Shown here piece after piece: positions 51,928 through 60,655 of a stretch of DNA of 64,000 bases (the stretch's first letter is position 1; each line of letters opens with the position of its first letter). The notes under the pieces are model-generated. The model did not search any database and was not told where the DNA came from. It was given only the letters and a program-made list of their open reading frames with translations. Origin of the DNA: Methanofollis aquaemaris (GTDB lineage Archaea > Halobacteriota > Methanomicrobia > Methanomicrobiales > Methanofollaceae); NCBI RefSeq assembly GCF_017357525.1, contig NZ_CP036172.1:434001-498000 (forward strand). The letters run 5' to 3'. The translations under genes were made by a program, and so were the position numbers.

Positions 51928-53301
51928 TCACCCGACCCGGCGGATCGGTGGGAGGAGGTACGACCCGTCCAGCACCGCCCGGTCAGGCTGGTACATCCGC
52001 ATGATCGGCCGAAACTCTCCTTCAGGCGCCGGCAGCCAGTTCGATTCCTTCTCCGGGCCCGGCGAGTCGTGCTGGATATGGATGTCGAGCGAACCGTCGT
52101 CATGATACTGCACTCCGGGCGTCCGGTCGCCGATGGAGTAACGGCCGATGGGATTTTCGACCAGCATATAGTCGGGCGAGGAGTACATCGTCACCGACCA
52201 GAAGGCGCCGACCGGGGGGAGGCGGTCGAAGTGGAGGAGGTAACGGCGCTTGCCGGTGAGGAGTTCACCGGCGACGTCCTCGTAGGTCCAGGGATACGCC
52301 GCCTCGTAACCGTGGTTGCCGAAGAGCCCGGCCCGTGCCGCCGCCGCACGGCGCATGAAGTCCTCGGCCATCCAGGACTTCTCCTGCACTGTCCCGACCT
52401 CGAAGAAGCGGGTGTTGTAGTCCCAGAGGTGCGTGGTGTACAGCCATCCGTTCATCTTCTTGAGGGAGGTCCGGATATACGCCCTGATCGCCTTCTCGGC
52501 CGCCATCCGTCCCATGGTCAACGCCGCGGCGATCTCGGGTTCGGGGTCGAGGTACGGGCTCTCGGGATCGGTGAGCCCCAGCGGGGCGAAGCGATCGAGG
52601 TACTCGCGCTCCGCGGCAGGGGGCGGGCAGGCCTGCATCCAGACCCGCATCTCCTCCCATACCAGGAGGTCGGCCCTGACGCCCGGACGGGGTGCGGGCA
52701 GCGGCCAGTCTCCAGGGCGCCGCTCACCGGCGTCGGGGGCGGGGCCGGGCCAGGCGCGGAGCGGGGTGAGGGTATACTGCTGCTGGAGGGCACGGACCGC
52801 GGGGACGTCTTCAGCCCCGCTCACCGCCGTCCGACCGATGATGGCCAGCAGATCGGTCGGCGCCCTGACCATGGCCACGCCCTCAGGGAGACTTCCTTCC
52901 CAGTCGGGGCCGACAAAAGCATAGACCCCCTCCTCCGTCCCGGTCCCCCGCCGGCCGACATAGGCGAAGTTGTTTGTCCAGGCGTCCACGCACTGCATGA
53001 CATAGTAGCGCCCATGGGTGTCGGGGACATGGAGGACCATCGGTTCGGGCCCGAGGTCGACGACGGCGGTCGAGTACAGGGTGTCGTTGTTGGGCGAGAC
53101 CACCTGCCTGAACGCAGGACCGAGCAGTTGGTCGGCATGCCAGAAGGTGTTCACCGGGGCGCCCATCGCCCCCTCGGCCCCGCGGGTCATCTTCGCCAGC
53201 GTGCGGACACACTCGGTCAGCGGGTAGCCGTACAGGTAGGCCTCCCCCGCCAGGTCTACAAATTCCTCATATCTCCTCTCTTCTGCCAGTACAACTCTCA
53301 C
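51928..53301 (-). CDS. DUF1254/DUF1214-family protein
   Basis: 457 residues. DUF1254 blocks: AYLYGYPLTECVRTL, PNNDTLYSTAVVDLGPEPMVLHVPD, RYYVMQCVDAWTNNFAYVGRR and TDLLAIIGRT. The DUF1214 part at the end includes FWSVTMYSSPDYMLVENPIGRYSIGDR and HIQHDSPGPEKESNWLPAP, the most conserved signature. No enzyme activity is firmly assigned to the family. No signal peptide is seen, unlike many bacterial members. It lies 81 bases upstream of the CooS-like gene on the same strand. Confidence 0.92.
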   Translation of the reverse strand: MRVVLAEERRYEEFVDLAGEAYLYGYPLTECVRTLAKMTRGAEGAMGAPVNTFWHADQLLGPAFRQVVSPNNDTLYSTAVVDLGPEPMVLHVPDTHGRYYVMQCVDAWTNNFAYVGRRGTGTEEGVYAFVGPDWEGSLPEGVAMVRAPTDLLAIIGRTAVSGAEDVPAVRALQQQYTLTPLRAWPGPAPDAGERRPGDWPLPAPRPGVRADLLVWEEMRVWMQACPPPAAEREYLDRFAPLGLTDPESPYLDPEPEIAAALTMGRMAAEKAIRAYIRTSLKKMNGWLYTTHLWDYNTRFFEVGTVQEKSWMAEDFMRRAAAARAGLFGNHGYEAAYPWTYEDVAGELLTGKRRYLLHFDRLPPVGAFWSVTMYSSPDYMLVENPIGRYSIGDRTPGVQYHDDGSLDIHIQHDSPGPEKESNWLPAPEGEFRPIMRMYQPDRAVLDGSYLLPPIRRVG

Positions 53302-53393
53302 TCTACATCCCCCCGATGTGAGAGCCTTGACGCCGGAGTATATGAAAGTTCACCGACCGCGGCGGGGGGTGACGGCCAGGTCTCACTCTGTGT

Positions 53394-54086
53394 CTATCCC
53401 CCGCCTTCGAGCCTGAGCAGCGCCTCGGACGGTTCCCTGCCGGTCGCCAGCAGGGCCGCGGAGATCCGGTCGTCGACGATGAGGCGGTGGCCGGTCCGCA
53501 ACTTGAACTCATGGATGAGAAAAGAGAGGTGGTTCTGGTAGGTCTGGTCGCGGGTGATGACAACGAGGTCGTCCTCCGCCTCGTCGAGGAGGATCTCCCA
53601 GATCACCTCGTCCCCGACGGTCTGGCCCCGCTCGTTCTTCGGGGGGTTGCCGACGAGTTTGCGGCTCTGGGCCCGGCCCAGATGTTCGCCGGTCCATCTG
53701 ATCACCCGCACCCCGGAATCGGTGGCAAGGCGTTCGATGGCCGCCCAGACCGGGTCTTCCTTCTTATCGGTGATCATCGCCTCGATCTCGTCGGCGAGTG
53801 CCAGGAGAGAATGGCTGTACCGTTCGGCCGCCTCCTCGAAGGCGGCGGTCTCCGGCGAGTCCCTGAGAAAAGAGGGCGGGCTCTGGACGGCCCCGGCGGC
53901 GTTCCTCAACGCTTTTGCGTGGTGTCCGAGGAGCCGGTCCCTGTTGCGGAGGAACTCGTCGAGGACGGTCTCGGGGAGGAGCAGGTCGGGCTTCAGCCGT
54001 TCGATCTCCGCTATGACTGTCTGAAAATCCTCGCCGGCATCGTACAGCCCCAGGAACAGGTTGGTGTCGATGAAGACTCTGGTCAT
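53394..54086 (-). CDS. PIN-domain (DUF4935-type) protein
   Basis: 230 residues. VFIDTNLFLGL holds the first Asp; LLLPETVLDEFLRN gives the Glu; DEVIWEILLDEAEDDLVVITRD supplies the remaining acidic residues. The long helical insert between them and the DDLVVITRDQTYQNHLSFLIHEF tail fit the DUF4935 subgroup of PIN nucleases. These are often solitary and linked to defence or RNA processing. No antitoxin gene was seen next to it; the neighbour 92 bases downstream is DUF1254. Confidence 0.8.
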   Translation of the reverse strand: MTRVFIDTNLFLGLYDAGEDFQTVIAEIERLKPDLLLPETVLDEFLRNRDRLLGHHAKALRNAAGAVQSPPSFLRDSPETAAFEEAAERYSHSLLALADEIEAMITDKKEDPVWAAIERLATDSGVRVIRWTGEHLGRAQSRKLVGNPPKNERGQTVGDEVIWEILLDEAEDDLVVITRDQTYQNHLSFLIHEFKLRTGHRLIVDDRISAALLATGREPSEALLRLEGGG

Positions 54087-54179
54087 CCTTTTCGGGTGTC
54101 CAGTTGCACCGGGGGGTGATAAGAGTTTTGAGGGGTCTGGAGAAAACTTCTCGACCCCCTCCCGCCGACTCTCACCCCC

Positions 54180-55727
54180 TCACCACCCTCCCCCTCTCCT
54201 GGTCCGCGGGATCAGAAGAGATGCAAAGAAACCGATGAGGAGGAGGGCCGCGATCGCATCGAACGAAGATCGCATCGCCTGACTGATCGAGGCGTCCGCG
54301 ACCCGCTCGGCCTCCGCAAGCACCGCCTCGGGGATCTCCTCAGGCGCTCCGGTCTCCATCTTCTCGACCCACCGGTCGATCTCGACCGCGATCTCCTCCT
54401 TCTCCATCCCCTCGAAGTACCCCGAGGCATCGAGACCGGCGAGCAGGCCGGAGAAGATCGAGATAAGGAGGATGACCCCGATGAGGGCGGTCCCCACCGA
54501 GGTGCCGAGTTGCTTGGTCGTGTTCAGCACACCAGAGGCGTCGGTCTGCTCCTCTTCAGGGGCGGCCGAGAGGGTGAGGTTGGTGATCTGGGAGAGGACG
54601 AGCCCCATCCCGACCCCGAAGACCAGGGAACCGGGAACGATCATGGCGGCGGTTGTGTCTATCCCGAAGACGTCCCTGAGCATCACCGTACCCCAGATCC
54701 CCAGCGCCATCCCGATGAGGACGAGGTACTTCGGGTCGATCATCGACGAGAACCTGGCACCCCCGATCGAGACGATGAAGACTGCCATCGAGATCGGGAG
54801 CAGAGCGATCCCGGTCTCGAAGGCACCGATGCCGGTGACCGACTGGAGAAAGACCGGGATGATGAAGAGGAACCCGGCGAGCACCGCGGTCTGGAGACTA
54901 CCGACGATGTTGCCGACGAGAAACATCCGGTCGAAGAAGAGATCGATCTCGACGAGCGGCGTGCGCCCCATCCGTTTCAGCCGTCTCTCCCACCAGAAGA
55001 AGATCGCCAGCAGGAGGAGGCCGCCCCCGATGAAGAAGGGGATGACCCGCCACACCCCCAGGTTTTTGAGCTGGAGGATCCCGATGACGATGAGGAAGAG
55101 CCCGGCGGAGGAGAGAAGAGTTCCGACAAAGTCGAGGTTCCGGAATTTCTCGGTCGGCTTCGAGCCCGAGAGGAGGACCGAGGCGAGGAGGATGACGACG
55201 ACGACCAGGAGTTCGAGCCTGAAGGCCCATCGCCAGGAATAGAAGGAGGTGAGGTACCCCCCGATGATCGGACCGAAGGCCGCCCCGGCCGCGGCCACCC
55301 CGCCCCAGACCCCGAAAGCGACGGCCCGGTCCCGCCCCGAATACGCGGCGGTGAGGAAGGTGGCCGTCGCCGGCATCATGAATACTGCCCCCACTCCCTC
55401 GAAGACCGACCACCCGACAAGCAGCACCCCGAGGTTCCAGCTCATCGAGGCGACGAAGGTGCCGATGCCGTACAGCACCACCCCGAAGAGGAAGGCGCGT
55501 TTTCGCCCCATCACGTCCTGCATCCTGCTCCCGAAGAGCATGAACGAGGCCATGATCAGGGCGTAGATCGCGATGACCGACTGGATCGCCGGGACCGTGG
55601 TGTCCAGTTCGACGACCAGGGCCGAGATGGAGACGTTCATGATGGTCGTGTCGATGACCATGATGAAGACGGCCAGGCAGACGACGACGAGGACGCCCCA
55701 TTTCTGTATTCCTGTCTGCCTTTCCAT
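54180..55727 (-). CDS. MFS multidrug efflux transporter, DHA2 type
   Basis: 515 residues, 14 membrane segments. Motif C-like and A-like signatures are clear: VFIMVIDTTIMNVSISALVVELDTT at helix 1, GSRMQDVMGRKRAF in loop 2-3, GWSVFEGVGAVFMMPATATFL, FGPIIGGYLTSFYSWRWAF with the antiporter motif. It exports drugs or lipophilic cations in exchange for protons. Start 55727 (MERQTGIQKWG) fits the first helix. It is last in a probable four-gene unit with the DUF1269-like protein, the sulfatase and an HdeD-like protein. Confidence 0.93.
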   Translation of the reverse strand: MERQTGIQKWGVLVVVCLAVFIMVIDTTIMNVSISALVVELDTTVPAIQSVIAIYALIMASFMLFGSRMQDVMGRKRAFLFGVVLYGIGTFVASMSWNLGVLLVGWSVFEGVGAVFMMPATATFLTAAYSGRDRAVAFGVWGGVAAAGAAFGPIIGGYLTSFYSWRWAFRLELLVVVVILLASVLLSGSKPTEKFRNLDFVGTLLSSAGLFLIVIGILQLKNLGVWRVIPFFIGGGLLLLAIFFWWERRLKRMGRTPLVEIDLFFDRMFLVGNIVGSLQTAVLAGFLFIIPVFLQSVTGIGAFETGIALLPISMAVFIVSIGGARFSSMIDPKYLVLIGMALGIWGTVMLRDVFGIDTTAAMIVPGSLVFGVGMGLVLSQITNLTLSAAPEEEQTDASGVLNTTKQLGTSVGTALIGVILLISIFSGLLAGLDASGYFEGMEKEEIAVEIDRWVEKMETGAPEEIPEAVLAEAERVADASISQAMRSSFDAIAALLLIGFFASLLIPRTRRGGGW

Positions 55728-55756
55728 CTCTCGCTCCGGCCTGTCCTGGTCTTCCC

Positions 55757-56314
55757 TCAGCGTGCGGCGAGCGGCACCTTCATCTTCTTCTTCTCCTCTT
55801 CCTCGGCCGCCGCCACCGCCTCGGCGAGTTCGGCGCCGACACTCATCAGGACTTCGGGCGTCAGCATCCCCTGCGTGAGGACCACGCCCCCTGCCGACCT
55901 CACCGCATCCCGCAGGTCGAGCGCCCACCTATGCTCGACGAGCATGATCGCCGCGGCGGAGTTCGACGGGATCGAGAGACTGATGTCCTCAAGGTCGTCC
56001 TCGGTAAGCCCGAGATCGCGCTCTGAGACGGCCATCGCACCCATCTTTGCGCCGGCCCGCGCCCCTTCCCGGCCGGCGGCGCCGTACCCGATGAGCCCAC
56101 CGATGACGGCGCCGAATCGTGCGGCCTCCTCATCGGAAAGATCGGTCGCCTCAAAGGAGGAGATGTTCCCGTCCTCGTCCTTCCAGACAAACTGGAGATC
56201 GATGAGCCTGAGCAAACCCTCCTCCCGCACTTTTCTCAATTGTTCCAGGATCTCTCCGTGAAAGTCGGGGTTCTCAAACCCGATCACGAAGAGTTGTACC
56301 GGTCCGAATGCCAT
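55757..56314 (-). CDS. DUF1269-like (remote) protein
   Basis: 185 residues. The order resembles DUF1269: an N-terminal VQLFVIGFENPDFHGEIL strand-helix, the RLIDLQFVWKDEDGNI block, a Gly/Ala-rich middle (RFGAVIGGLIGYGAAGREGARAGA) and an Ala/Lys-rich tail (KKKMKVPLAAR), like the protein at 27497. The glycine-rich middle is too short for two membrane helices, so it may be peripheral. It is located between the sulfatase (35 bases) and MFS genes (30 bases). Confidence 0.65.
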   Translation of the reverse strand: MAFGPVQLFVIGFENPDFHGEILEQLRKVREEGLLRLIDLQFVWKDEDGNISSFEATDLSDEEAARFGAVIGGLIGYGAAGREGARAGAKMGAMAVSERDLGLTEDDLEDISLSIPSNSAAAIMLVEHRWALDLRDAVRSAGGVVLTQGMLTPEVLMSVGAELAEAVAAAEEEEKKKMKVPLAAR

Positions 56315-56348
56315 TGTTTTATTCCCCCCGTATGAGACTCCGAGCCGT

Positions 56349-58700
56349 TCATTCGCGGCTCATCATCGCCTCGCCTTCGGTCTCCAGGTGGACGTAGGGC
56401 TCCCCGCTCACGTCCACCAGCACCTTCCTGACCGTCCCGGTGAACTGCCAGGGGCGTTCGCCAGGATAGTCCGCGGTCACCGGACTTCCCCGCTGGAGCC
56501 CGACACTGATCCCGCCGCCGCTGAGCGAAAATTTTCCGGGCTGGGTCTTGATCTCTCCCTCACCCACCATCCTGTCGTCGATGTACAATGCAAGCCTGCC
56601 GTGGGCCGTCCCCTTCGGTTCCTCGCCGGTCTTGGTGAAGACGGCCGAGAGGATGCACGCTCCCTCGGTCACCTCGACGACGCTGCTGACCTGCTGCACG
56701 GTGCTGCCCGCAAAGTTGTAGACATAGTGGAGACGGTTCTCCCTGAGATAGAGGGCGTGCCCGCCGAAGGTGTCGCCCTGGGTAAAGAGCACGCCCTCGG
56801 CGCCGCCGTCCGGGATCTCCACATCGGCGGCGATGGCGTACGACTGGTTGCGGATGTTCACCCCCACCGCCTGGGGCACCGGGTTTGTACCCGGATAGTA
56901 GGCGAAGAGGTTTCGCCGCGGCGCTGGCTGTGGTCTGGGCGAGGTGAGCACCTCGATCGCCGGCCGGTCGTCGAGCGGAAGCCCGCCGTACCGTCCGGCC
57001 TCATGGAACCAGAGGGCCTTGAGGTGTTCGAGCATCTCTGGATTTCCTTCCGCGAGGTTCCGCACCTCCGAACGGTCGGTATCGGTATGATAGAGCTCCC
57101 AGGTGTCCTCCATGAACCGGCCCCAACCCGAGAGCGTCGGGTGGGTGGTGACCGCCTTCCAGCCCCGGTGCCAGATCCCCCGGCTCCCGAGCATCGTGTA
57201 ATACTGCGTCTCTTTGCGGCTTCCGGCACCCGGTGCGTCGAAGGAGTAGCGCATGCTCATCCCTTCGAGCGGCCACTGGGTGACGCCCTTCACGGTCTCG
57301 GGCATCTTGAGCCCGATACATTCCAGGATGGTCGGGGCGATGTCGACTGCATGGTGGTACTGGTGCCTCACCTCGCCCCTCGCCCGAAACCCCTTCGGCC
57401 AGTGGATGACGAGGGGGTCGGCGATCCCGCCGGCATAGCAGTAGCGTTTCCACATCTTGAAGGGCGTGTTGAAGGCCATTGCCCATCCGTTGCAGTAGTG
57501 GTTGTAGGTCTCCGGGCCGCCGAGGAGGTCGAGCATCGTGAAGTTCTCTTCCAGGCTCTCGGGAATCCCGTTGAAGAACTTGTTCTCGTTGACCGAGCCG
57601 TACGGCCCGCCTTCGGCACTGGCCCCGTTGTCAGAGAGCAGGACGACCAGGGTGTTCTCCAGTTCCCCGGCCTCCTCCAGGTAGGAGATGAGCCGGCCGA
57701 TCTGGTGGTCGGTGTGGCTGAGGAACCCGGCATAGACCTCGGCCATCCTGGAGAAGAGTCTTTTTTCCTCGGCTGAGAGCGAGTCCCAGGGGATGGTGTG
57801 GTCGGTCTCGGGGAAGGGATTCCCGTCAGGCCCCTCTCTGCTCTCAGGCGTGCCGATCGGGTTGATGGGCGGGAGTTCGGTCTCGTGCGGGACGATCCCC
57901 ATCTCCTTCTGTCGCGCCAGCACCTCCTTGCGGTAGTGCTCGTAGCCCTCATCGAACTTCCCGGCGTACCGCTCGATCCATTCCTTCGGGACATGGTGCG
58001 GGGCATGGGTGGCGCCGGGAGCGTAGTACATGAAGAAGGGTTTGTGCGGATCGATCTGCCTGAGGTCGCGGATGTAGGTGATCGCCTCGTCGGTGAGATC
58101 TTCGGTGAGGTGATACCCCTCCTCAGGCGTCGCCGGTTGGTCGACCGATTGGTTGTCCGAGACGAGGGCCGGGAAATACTGGTTTGTCTCGCCGCCCAGG
58201 AAACCGTAATACCTCTCGAACCCCCGGCCGACCGGCCAGTTGCGCCGCGTCGAGGCGAGGTGCATCTCCTCTTCAGGACAGAGATGCCACTTGCCGAGCA
58301 TGCAGGTGCCGTACCCCGCCTCGACGAGCACCTCGGCGAGGGTGGCGCACTCGAAGGGGATGTGCCCGTTCGAGTTCGGAAAACCGGTGGTCCCCTCGGC
58401 GATGCAGGCCATGCCGGCGGTGGTGTGGTTGCGGCCGGTGAGCAGGCAGGCGCGGGTCGGAGAGCAGAGGGCGGTGGTGTGCCACTGGGTGTACAGAAGT
58501 CCGTCTCCGGCGAGGCGGTCGATGTTCGGTGTCTCGATCAGGCCGCCGTAACAGGAGAACGCAGAGAACCCGACGTCGTCGAGGACGATCATCAGGATGT
58601 TCGGTGTATCCTTCGGCGCACGGGGGGCCTCGTAGGGGGTCCAGTCAGGGACCGAGTCCCTGATGTCCAGGTTGATCACTCCCTTGAACTGTTCAGGCAT
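56349..58700 (-). CDS. Arylsulfatase-type sulfatase, Cys formylglycine motif
   Basis: 783 residues. Start DTPNILMIVLDDVGFSAFSCYGG has the metal Asp41/Asp42; the active-site signature is C79-S-P-T-R83 with ACLLTGRNH, so Cys79 would be turned into formylglycine. Further sites are HLCPEEE, YYAPGATHAPHH and LVVLLSDNGASAEGG. The last 200 residues form an extra beta-rich domain (YAIAADVEIPDGGAEGVLF, GGGISVGLQRGSPV) found in the large arylsulfatases. No signal peptide, so it is probably cytoplasmic. The maturation enzyme (anSME) is encoded at 25757-26971. Sulfatases are uncommon in methanogens. Confidence 0.94.
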   Translation of the reverse strand: MPEQFKGVINLDIRDSVPDWTPYEAPRAPKDTPNILMIVLDDVGFSAFSCYGGLIETPNIDRLAGDGLLYTQWHTTALCSPTRACLLTGRNHTTAGMACIAEGTTGFPNSNGHIPFECATLAEVLVEAGYGTCMLGKWHLCPEEEMHLASTRRNWPVGRGFERYYGFLGGETNQYFPALVSDNQSVDQPATPEEGYHLTEDLTDEAITYIRDLRQIDPHKPFFMYYAPGATHAPHHVPKEWIERYAGKFDEGYEHYRKEVLARQKEMGIVPHETELPPINPIGTPESREGPDGNPFPETDHTIPWDSLSAEEKRLFSRMAEVYAGFLSHTDHQIGRLISYLEEAGELENTLVVLLSDNGASAEGGPYGSVNENKFFNGIPESLEENFTMLDLLGGPETYNHYCNGWAMAFNTPFKMWKRYCYAGGIADPLVIHWPKGFRARGEVRHQYHHAVDIAPTILECIGLKMPETVKGVTQWPLEGMSMRYSFDAPGAGSRKETQYYTMLGSRGIWHRGWKAVTTHPTLSGWGRFMEDTWELYHTDTDRSEVRNLAEGNPEMLEHLKALWFHEAGRYGGLPLDDRPAIEVLTSPRPQPAPRRNLFAYYPGTNPVPQAVGVNIRNQSYAIAADVEIPDGGAEGVLFTQGDTFGGHALYLRENRLHYVYNFAGSTVQQVSSVVEVTEGACILSAVFTKTGEEPKGTAHGRLALYIDDRMVGEGEIKTQPGKFSLSGGGISVGLQRGSPVTADYPGERPWQFTGTVRKVLVDVSGEPYVHLETEGEAMMSRE

Positions 58701-58750
58701 GGTCTCTCCTCCACGATCGCCTCTGCCATGCGTTCATCTCATATATCATT

Positions 58751-59287
58751 TCACCTCGCCTTTATCCCGGCCGCGATCGCCACGATCCCGCCGACGACGG
58801 CGAAGGCCCCGAAGACGAACGGGAGCGTCACGGCGCCGATGAGCGGGTTGATGATGAGGATTACCCCAAAGATCAGGCTCAGAAGTCCGAGGATGCCGGT
58901 TCCCACACCCCCGCCCCGCATGGCCCAGGCAAGTCTGGTGATCCCGTACACGATCCCCCAGATCCCGAGCAGGATGATCAGAAAGGTCAGGAGCACGAAC
59001 GGGGCGTAGACAGGATAGAGCAGGATCACGATCCCGGCGAGGATCCCGAGGACACCTGATAGGATATTCCATCCCCTGTTTTCACGGATCGATACCGCGC
59101 CGATGAGCGCCAGGACTCCTCCGAAGAGCCACAAGATCCCGAGAAACTGGACAATCACGACCATCGTGATGCCAGGACTGGTCAGGAGGAGTATCCCGAT
59201 GACGAGGGCCGCGATTCCTTCGAGCACCACGGCCCACCATGGCAGTTCAAAGCCCCCATATTCGAGAGGGGCACCAGTTTCTTCCAT
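58751..59287 (-). CDS. HdeD-family (DUF308) membrane protein
   Basis: 178 residues, six hydrophobic segments in the repeated DUF308 pattern: ALVIGILLLTSPGITMVVIVQFLGILWLFGGVLALIGAV, WNILSGVLGILAGIVILLYP and GLLSLIFGVILIINPLIG. It opens the sulfatase-MFS unit, 51 bases upstream of the sulfatase. Bacterial HdeD is linked to acid resistance; the archaeal role is unknown. Confidence 0.9.
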   Translation of the reverse strand: MEETGAPLEYGGFELPWWAVVLEGIAALVIGILLLTSPGITMVVIVQFLGILWLFGGVLALIGAVSIRENRGWNILSGVLGILAGIVILLYPVYAPFVLLTFLIILLGIWGIVYGITRLAWAMRGGGVGTGILGLLSLIFGVILIINPLIGAVTLPFVFGAFAVVGGIVAIAAGIKAR

Positions 59288-59442
59288 TTTTTCCCTCCGG
59301 CGTACCGTTCTCCAGACGAAAGGTGTGTCGGGTGCTGAAAGACGGCGGTCCGGTCGGTCGGTGATGTTCGGTGCGGTCAGGTCTGGTGATGGACGGCCTC
59401 ACTGGGTCGGGCCCGTGAATAAATCTTTCCCGCCTCCCGGCC

Positions 59443-59976
59443 TCAGAGGAAGATACTGACGAAGCCGAGGGAGGTGAGGAGTACGGCAAGGGAGGCGAGG
59501 AACCACCCGACGAGGATGAAAAGCACCGAAAACTTCCGTTCCCATCCGAAGATCCAGGCGATGACCGGGCAGGCGTACAGTCCCAGGCCCGGGATCCACG
59601 AGATGAAGATGAGGGAGTAGACGCCGTATTTGTCCAGGATCGTGATCTTTTTCGCTTTCTCGCCGATCCCCTGGATCCACCGGTTGACCCGTTCGGACTG
59701 TTCCGAGGAGGTGTCGCAGATCTGGAAGATTGCAAGCACCATCCCCAGGGCGAAGGAGGTCATGACCAGGAGGATGAGGGCCGGGTGGAGGCCGAGCGAG
59801 ACCCCGACGGCGGCCGCGGCCGCCTGAAAAATAAGACTCGAAGTGACCAGGCCGAGCAGCGGAGCGCCCTGGAGACCCAGCACCAGGTCAAGAAGAATAG
59901 GGATGCCAAGAGAGAAGACGAGGACATAGGAGAGTGCTCTGGAGACCTGGACCAGCAGGGTGATGAGACGGTGCAT
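59443..59976 (-). CDS. Small multi-drug export-like membrane protein
   Basis: 177 residues. A cytoplasmic-looking middle (ERVNRWIQGIGEKAKKITILDKYGVYSLIFISWIPGLGLYACP) sits between two pairs of membrane helices; the GVYSLIFISWIPGLGLY motif resembles the family PF06695 (putative small multidrug export). The transported compound is unknown. Stands alone with a 155-base spacer to the HdeD-like gene and a 138-base one upstream. Confidence 0.65.
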   Translation of the reverse strand: MHRLITLLVQVSRALSYVLVFSLGIPILLDLVLGLQGAPLLGLVTSSLIFQAAAAAVGVSLGLHPALILLVMTSFALGMVLAIFQICDTSSEQSERVNRWIQGIGEKAKKITILDKYGVYSLIFISWIPGLGLYACPVIAWIFGWERKFSVLFILVGWFLASLAVLLTSLGFVSIFL

Positions 59977-60114
59977 CGGACTCGCCGGTTCATGGGAAGT
60001 GCCGATGGCATAAAAGGATTGGGTGGGGAGAGGGGCGGCGATTGAGTGGTGTTCCCGCCCGCTACTCTGTCATGAGAAAAAGTGATCAAGGGTTTTCGGA
60101 CAGCCGAAAATAAG

Positions 60115-60549
60115 TTAGAAGGCCCTGGTCGCGATCCCGTTCAACTCGTCGATGAGTTCGGCCAGTGCCGGGGGGACCGCCCCGTCCTCTGCACGGACCG
60201 TCTTTCCTGCGGCCGTCACCTCATACGAGAAGAGGTCATAGCCCCGGGATGCCGGGCGATACTCCGGCCCGAGACTCAGGTAGGCCTCGGAGGCGATGAT
60301 CCCGGTGATATTGTCCATGGTCCCCTGCTCAAGGGGGACGAGGGTCTCTTCGCCGTGCCTGGAGACGACAGCGGTGTTGTTTGCATAGACGACGACGGTC
60401 TCGTTGGCGCCCATGATCCCGCCGCTGAGGTGGTACTCGACGAGCGTCCCGTCTACATTCTCGGGGGCGCCGGCCGCTGAGGTGCACCCGGCCGCGAGGA
60501 GGGCGAGGAGGAGGCAGCCCGAGATGAGGATAGTGTGGATCGTTTTCAT
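60115..60549 (-). CDS. Emfourin-like exported lipoprotein
   Basis: 144 residues. The lipobox LAAGC ends at Cys22. The mature domain has the pattern LVEYHLSGGIMGANETVVVYANN, then RPASRGYDLFSYEVTAAGKTV and VPPALAELIDELNGIA, similar to emfourin, a protein inhibitor of M4 peptidases. That likeness is by eye and should be treated as tentative. The neighbours do not include an M4 peptidase. Confidence 0.6.
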   Translation of the reverse strand: MKTIHTILISGCLLLALLAAGCTSAAGAPENVDGTLVEYHLSGGIMGANETVVVYANNTAVVSRHGEETLVPLEQGTMDNITGIIASEAYLSLGPEYRPASRGYDLFSYEVTAAGKTVRAEDGAVPPALAELIDELNGIATRAF

Positions 60550-60655
60550 ACTCTGAGTATGATCCGACGTCCTCTCCGATAACCAATCCTGTGACTGCGA
60601 TATTTTTCGCAGTTATCAGGGGAGTGCCCGTGAAGCCCTCTCAGAAGATCCCGGA

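Noticed and set aside
49942-53301. Complete CO-metabolism operon around the CooS-like gene
   Set aside because: No CooC, CooF, hydrogenase or Cdh genes are present; only cupin and DUF1254 genes are adjacent.
54510-56261. 583-codon plus-strand frame opposite the MFS transporter and DUF1269-like genes
   Set aside because: Antisense to well-supported genes, with low-complexity Asp/Glu/Arg-rich sequence.
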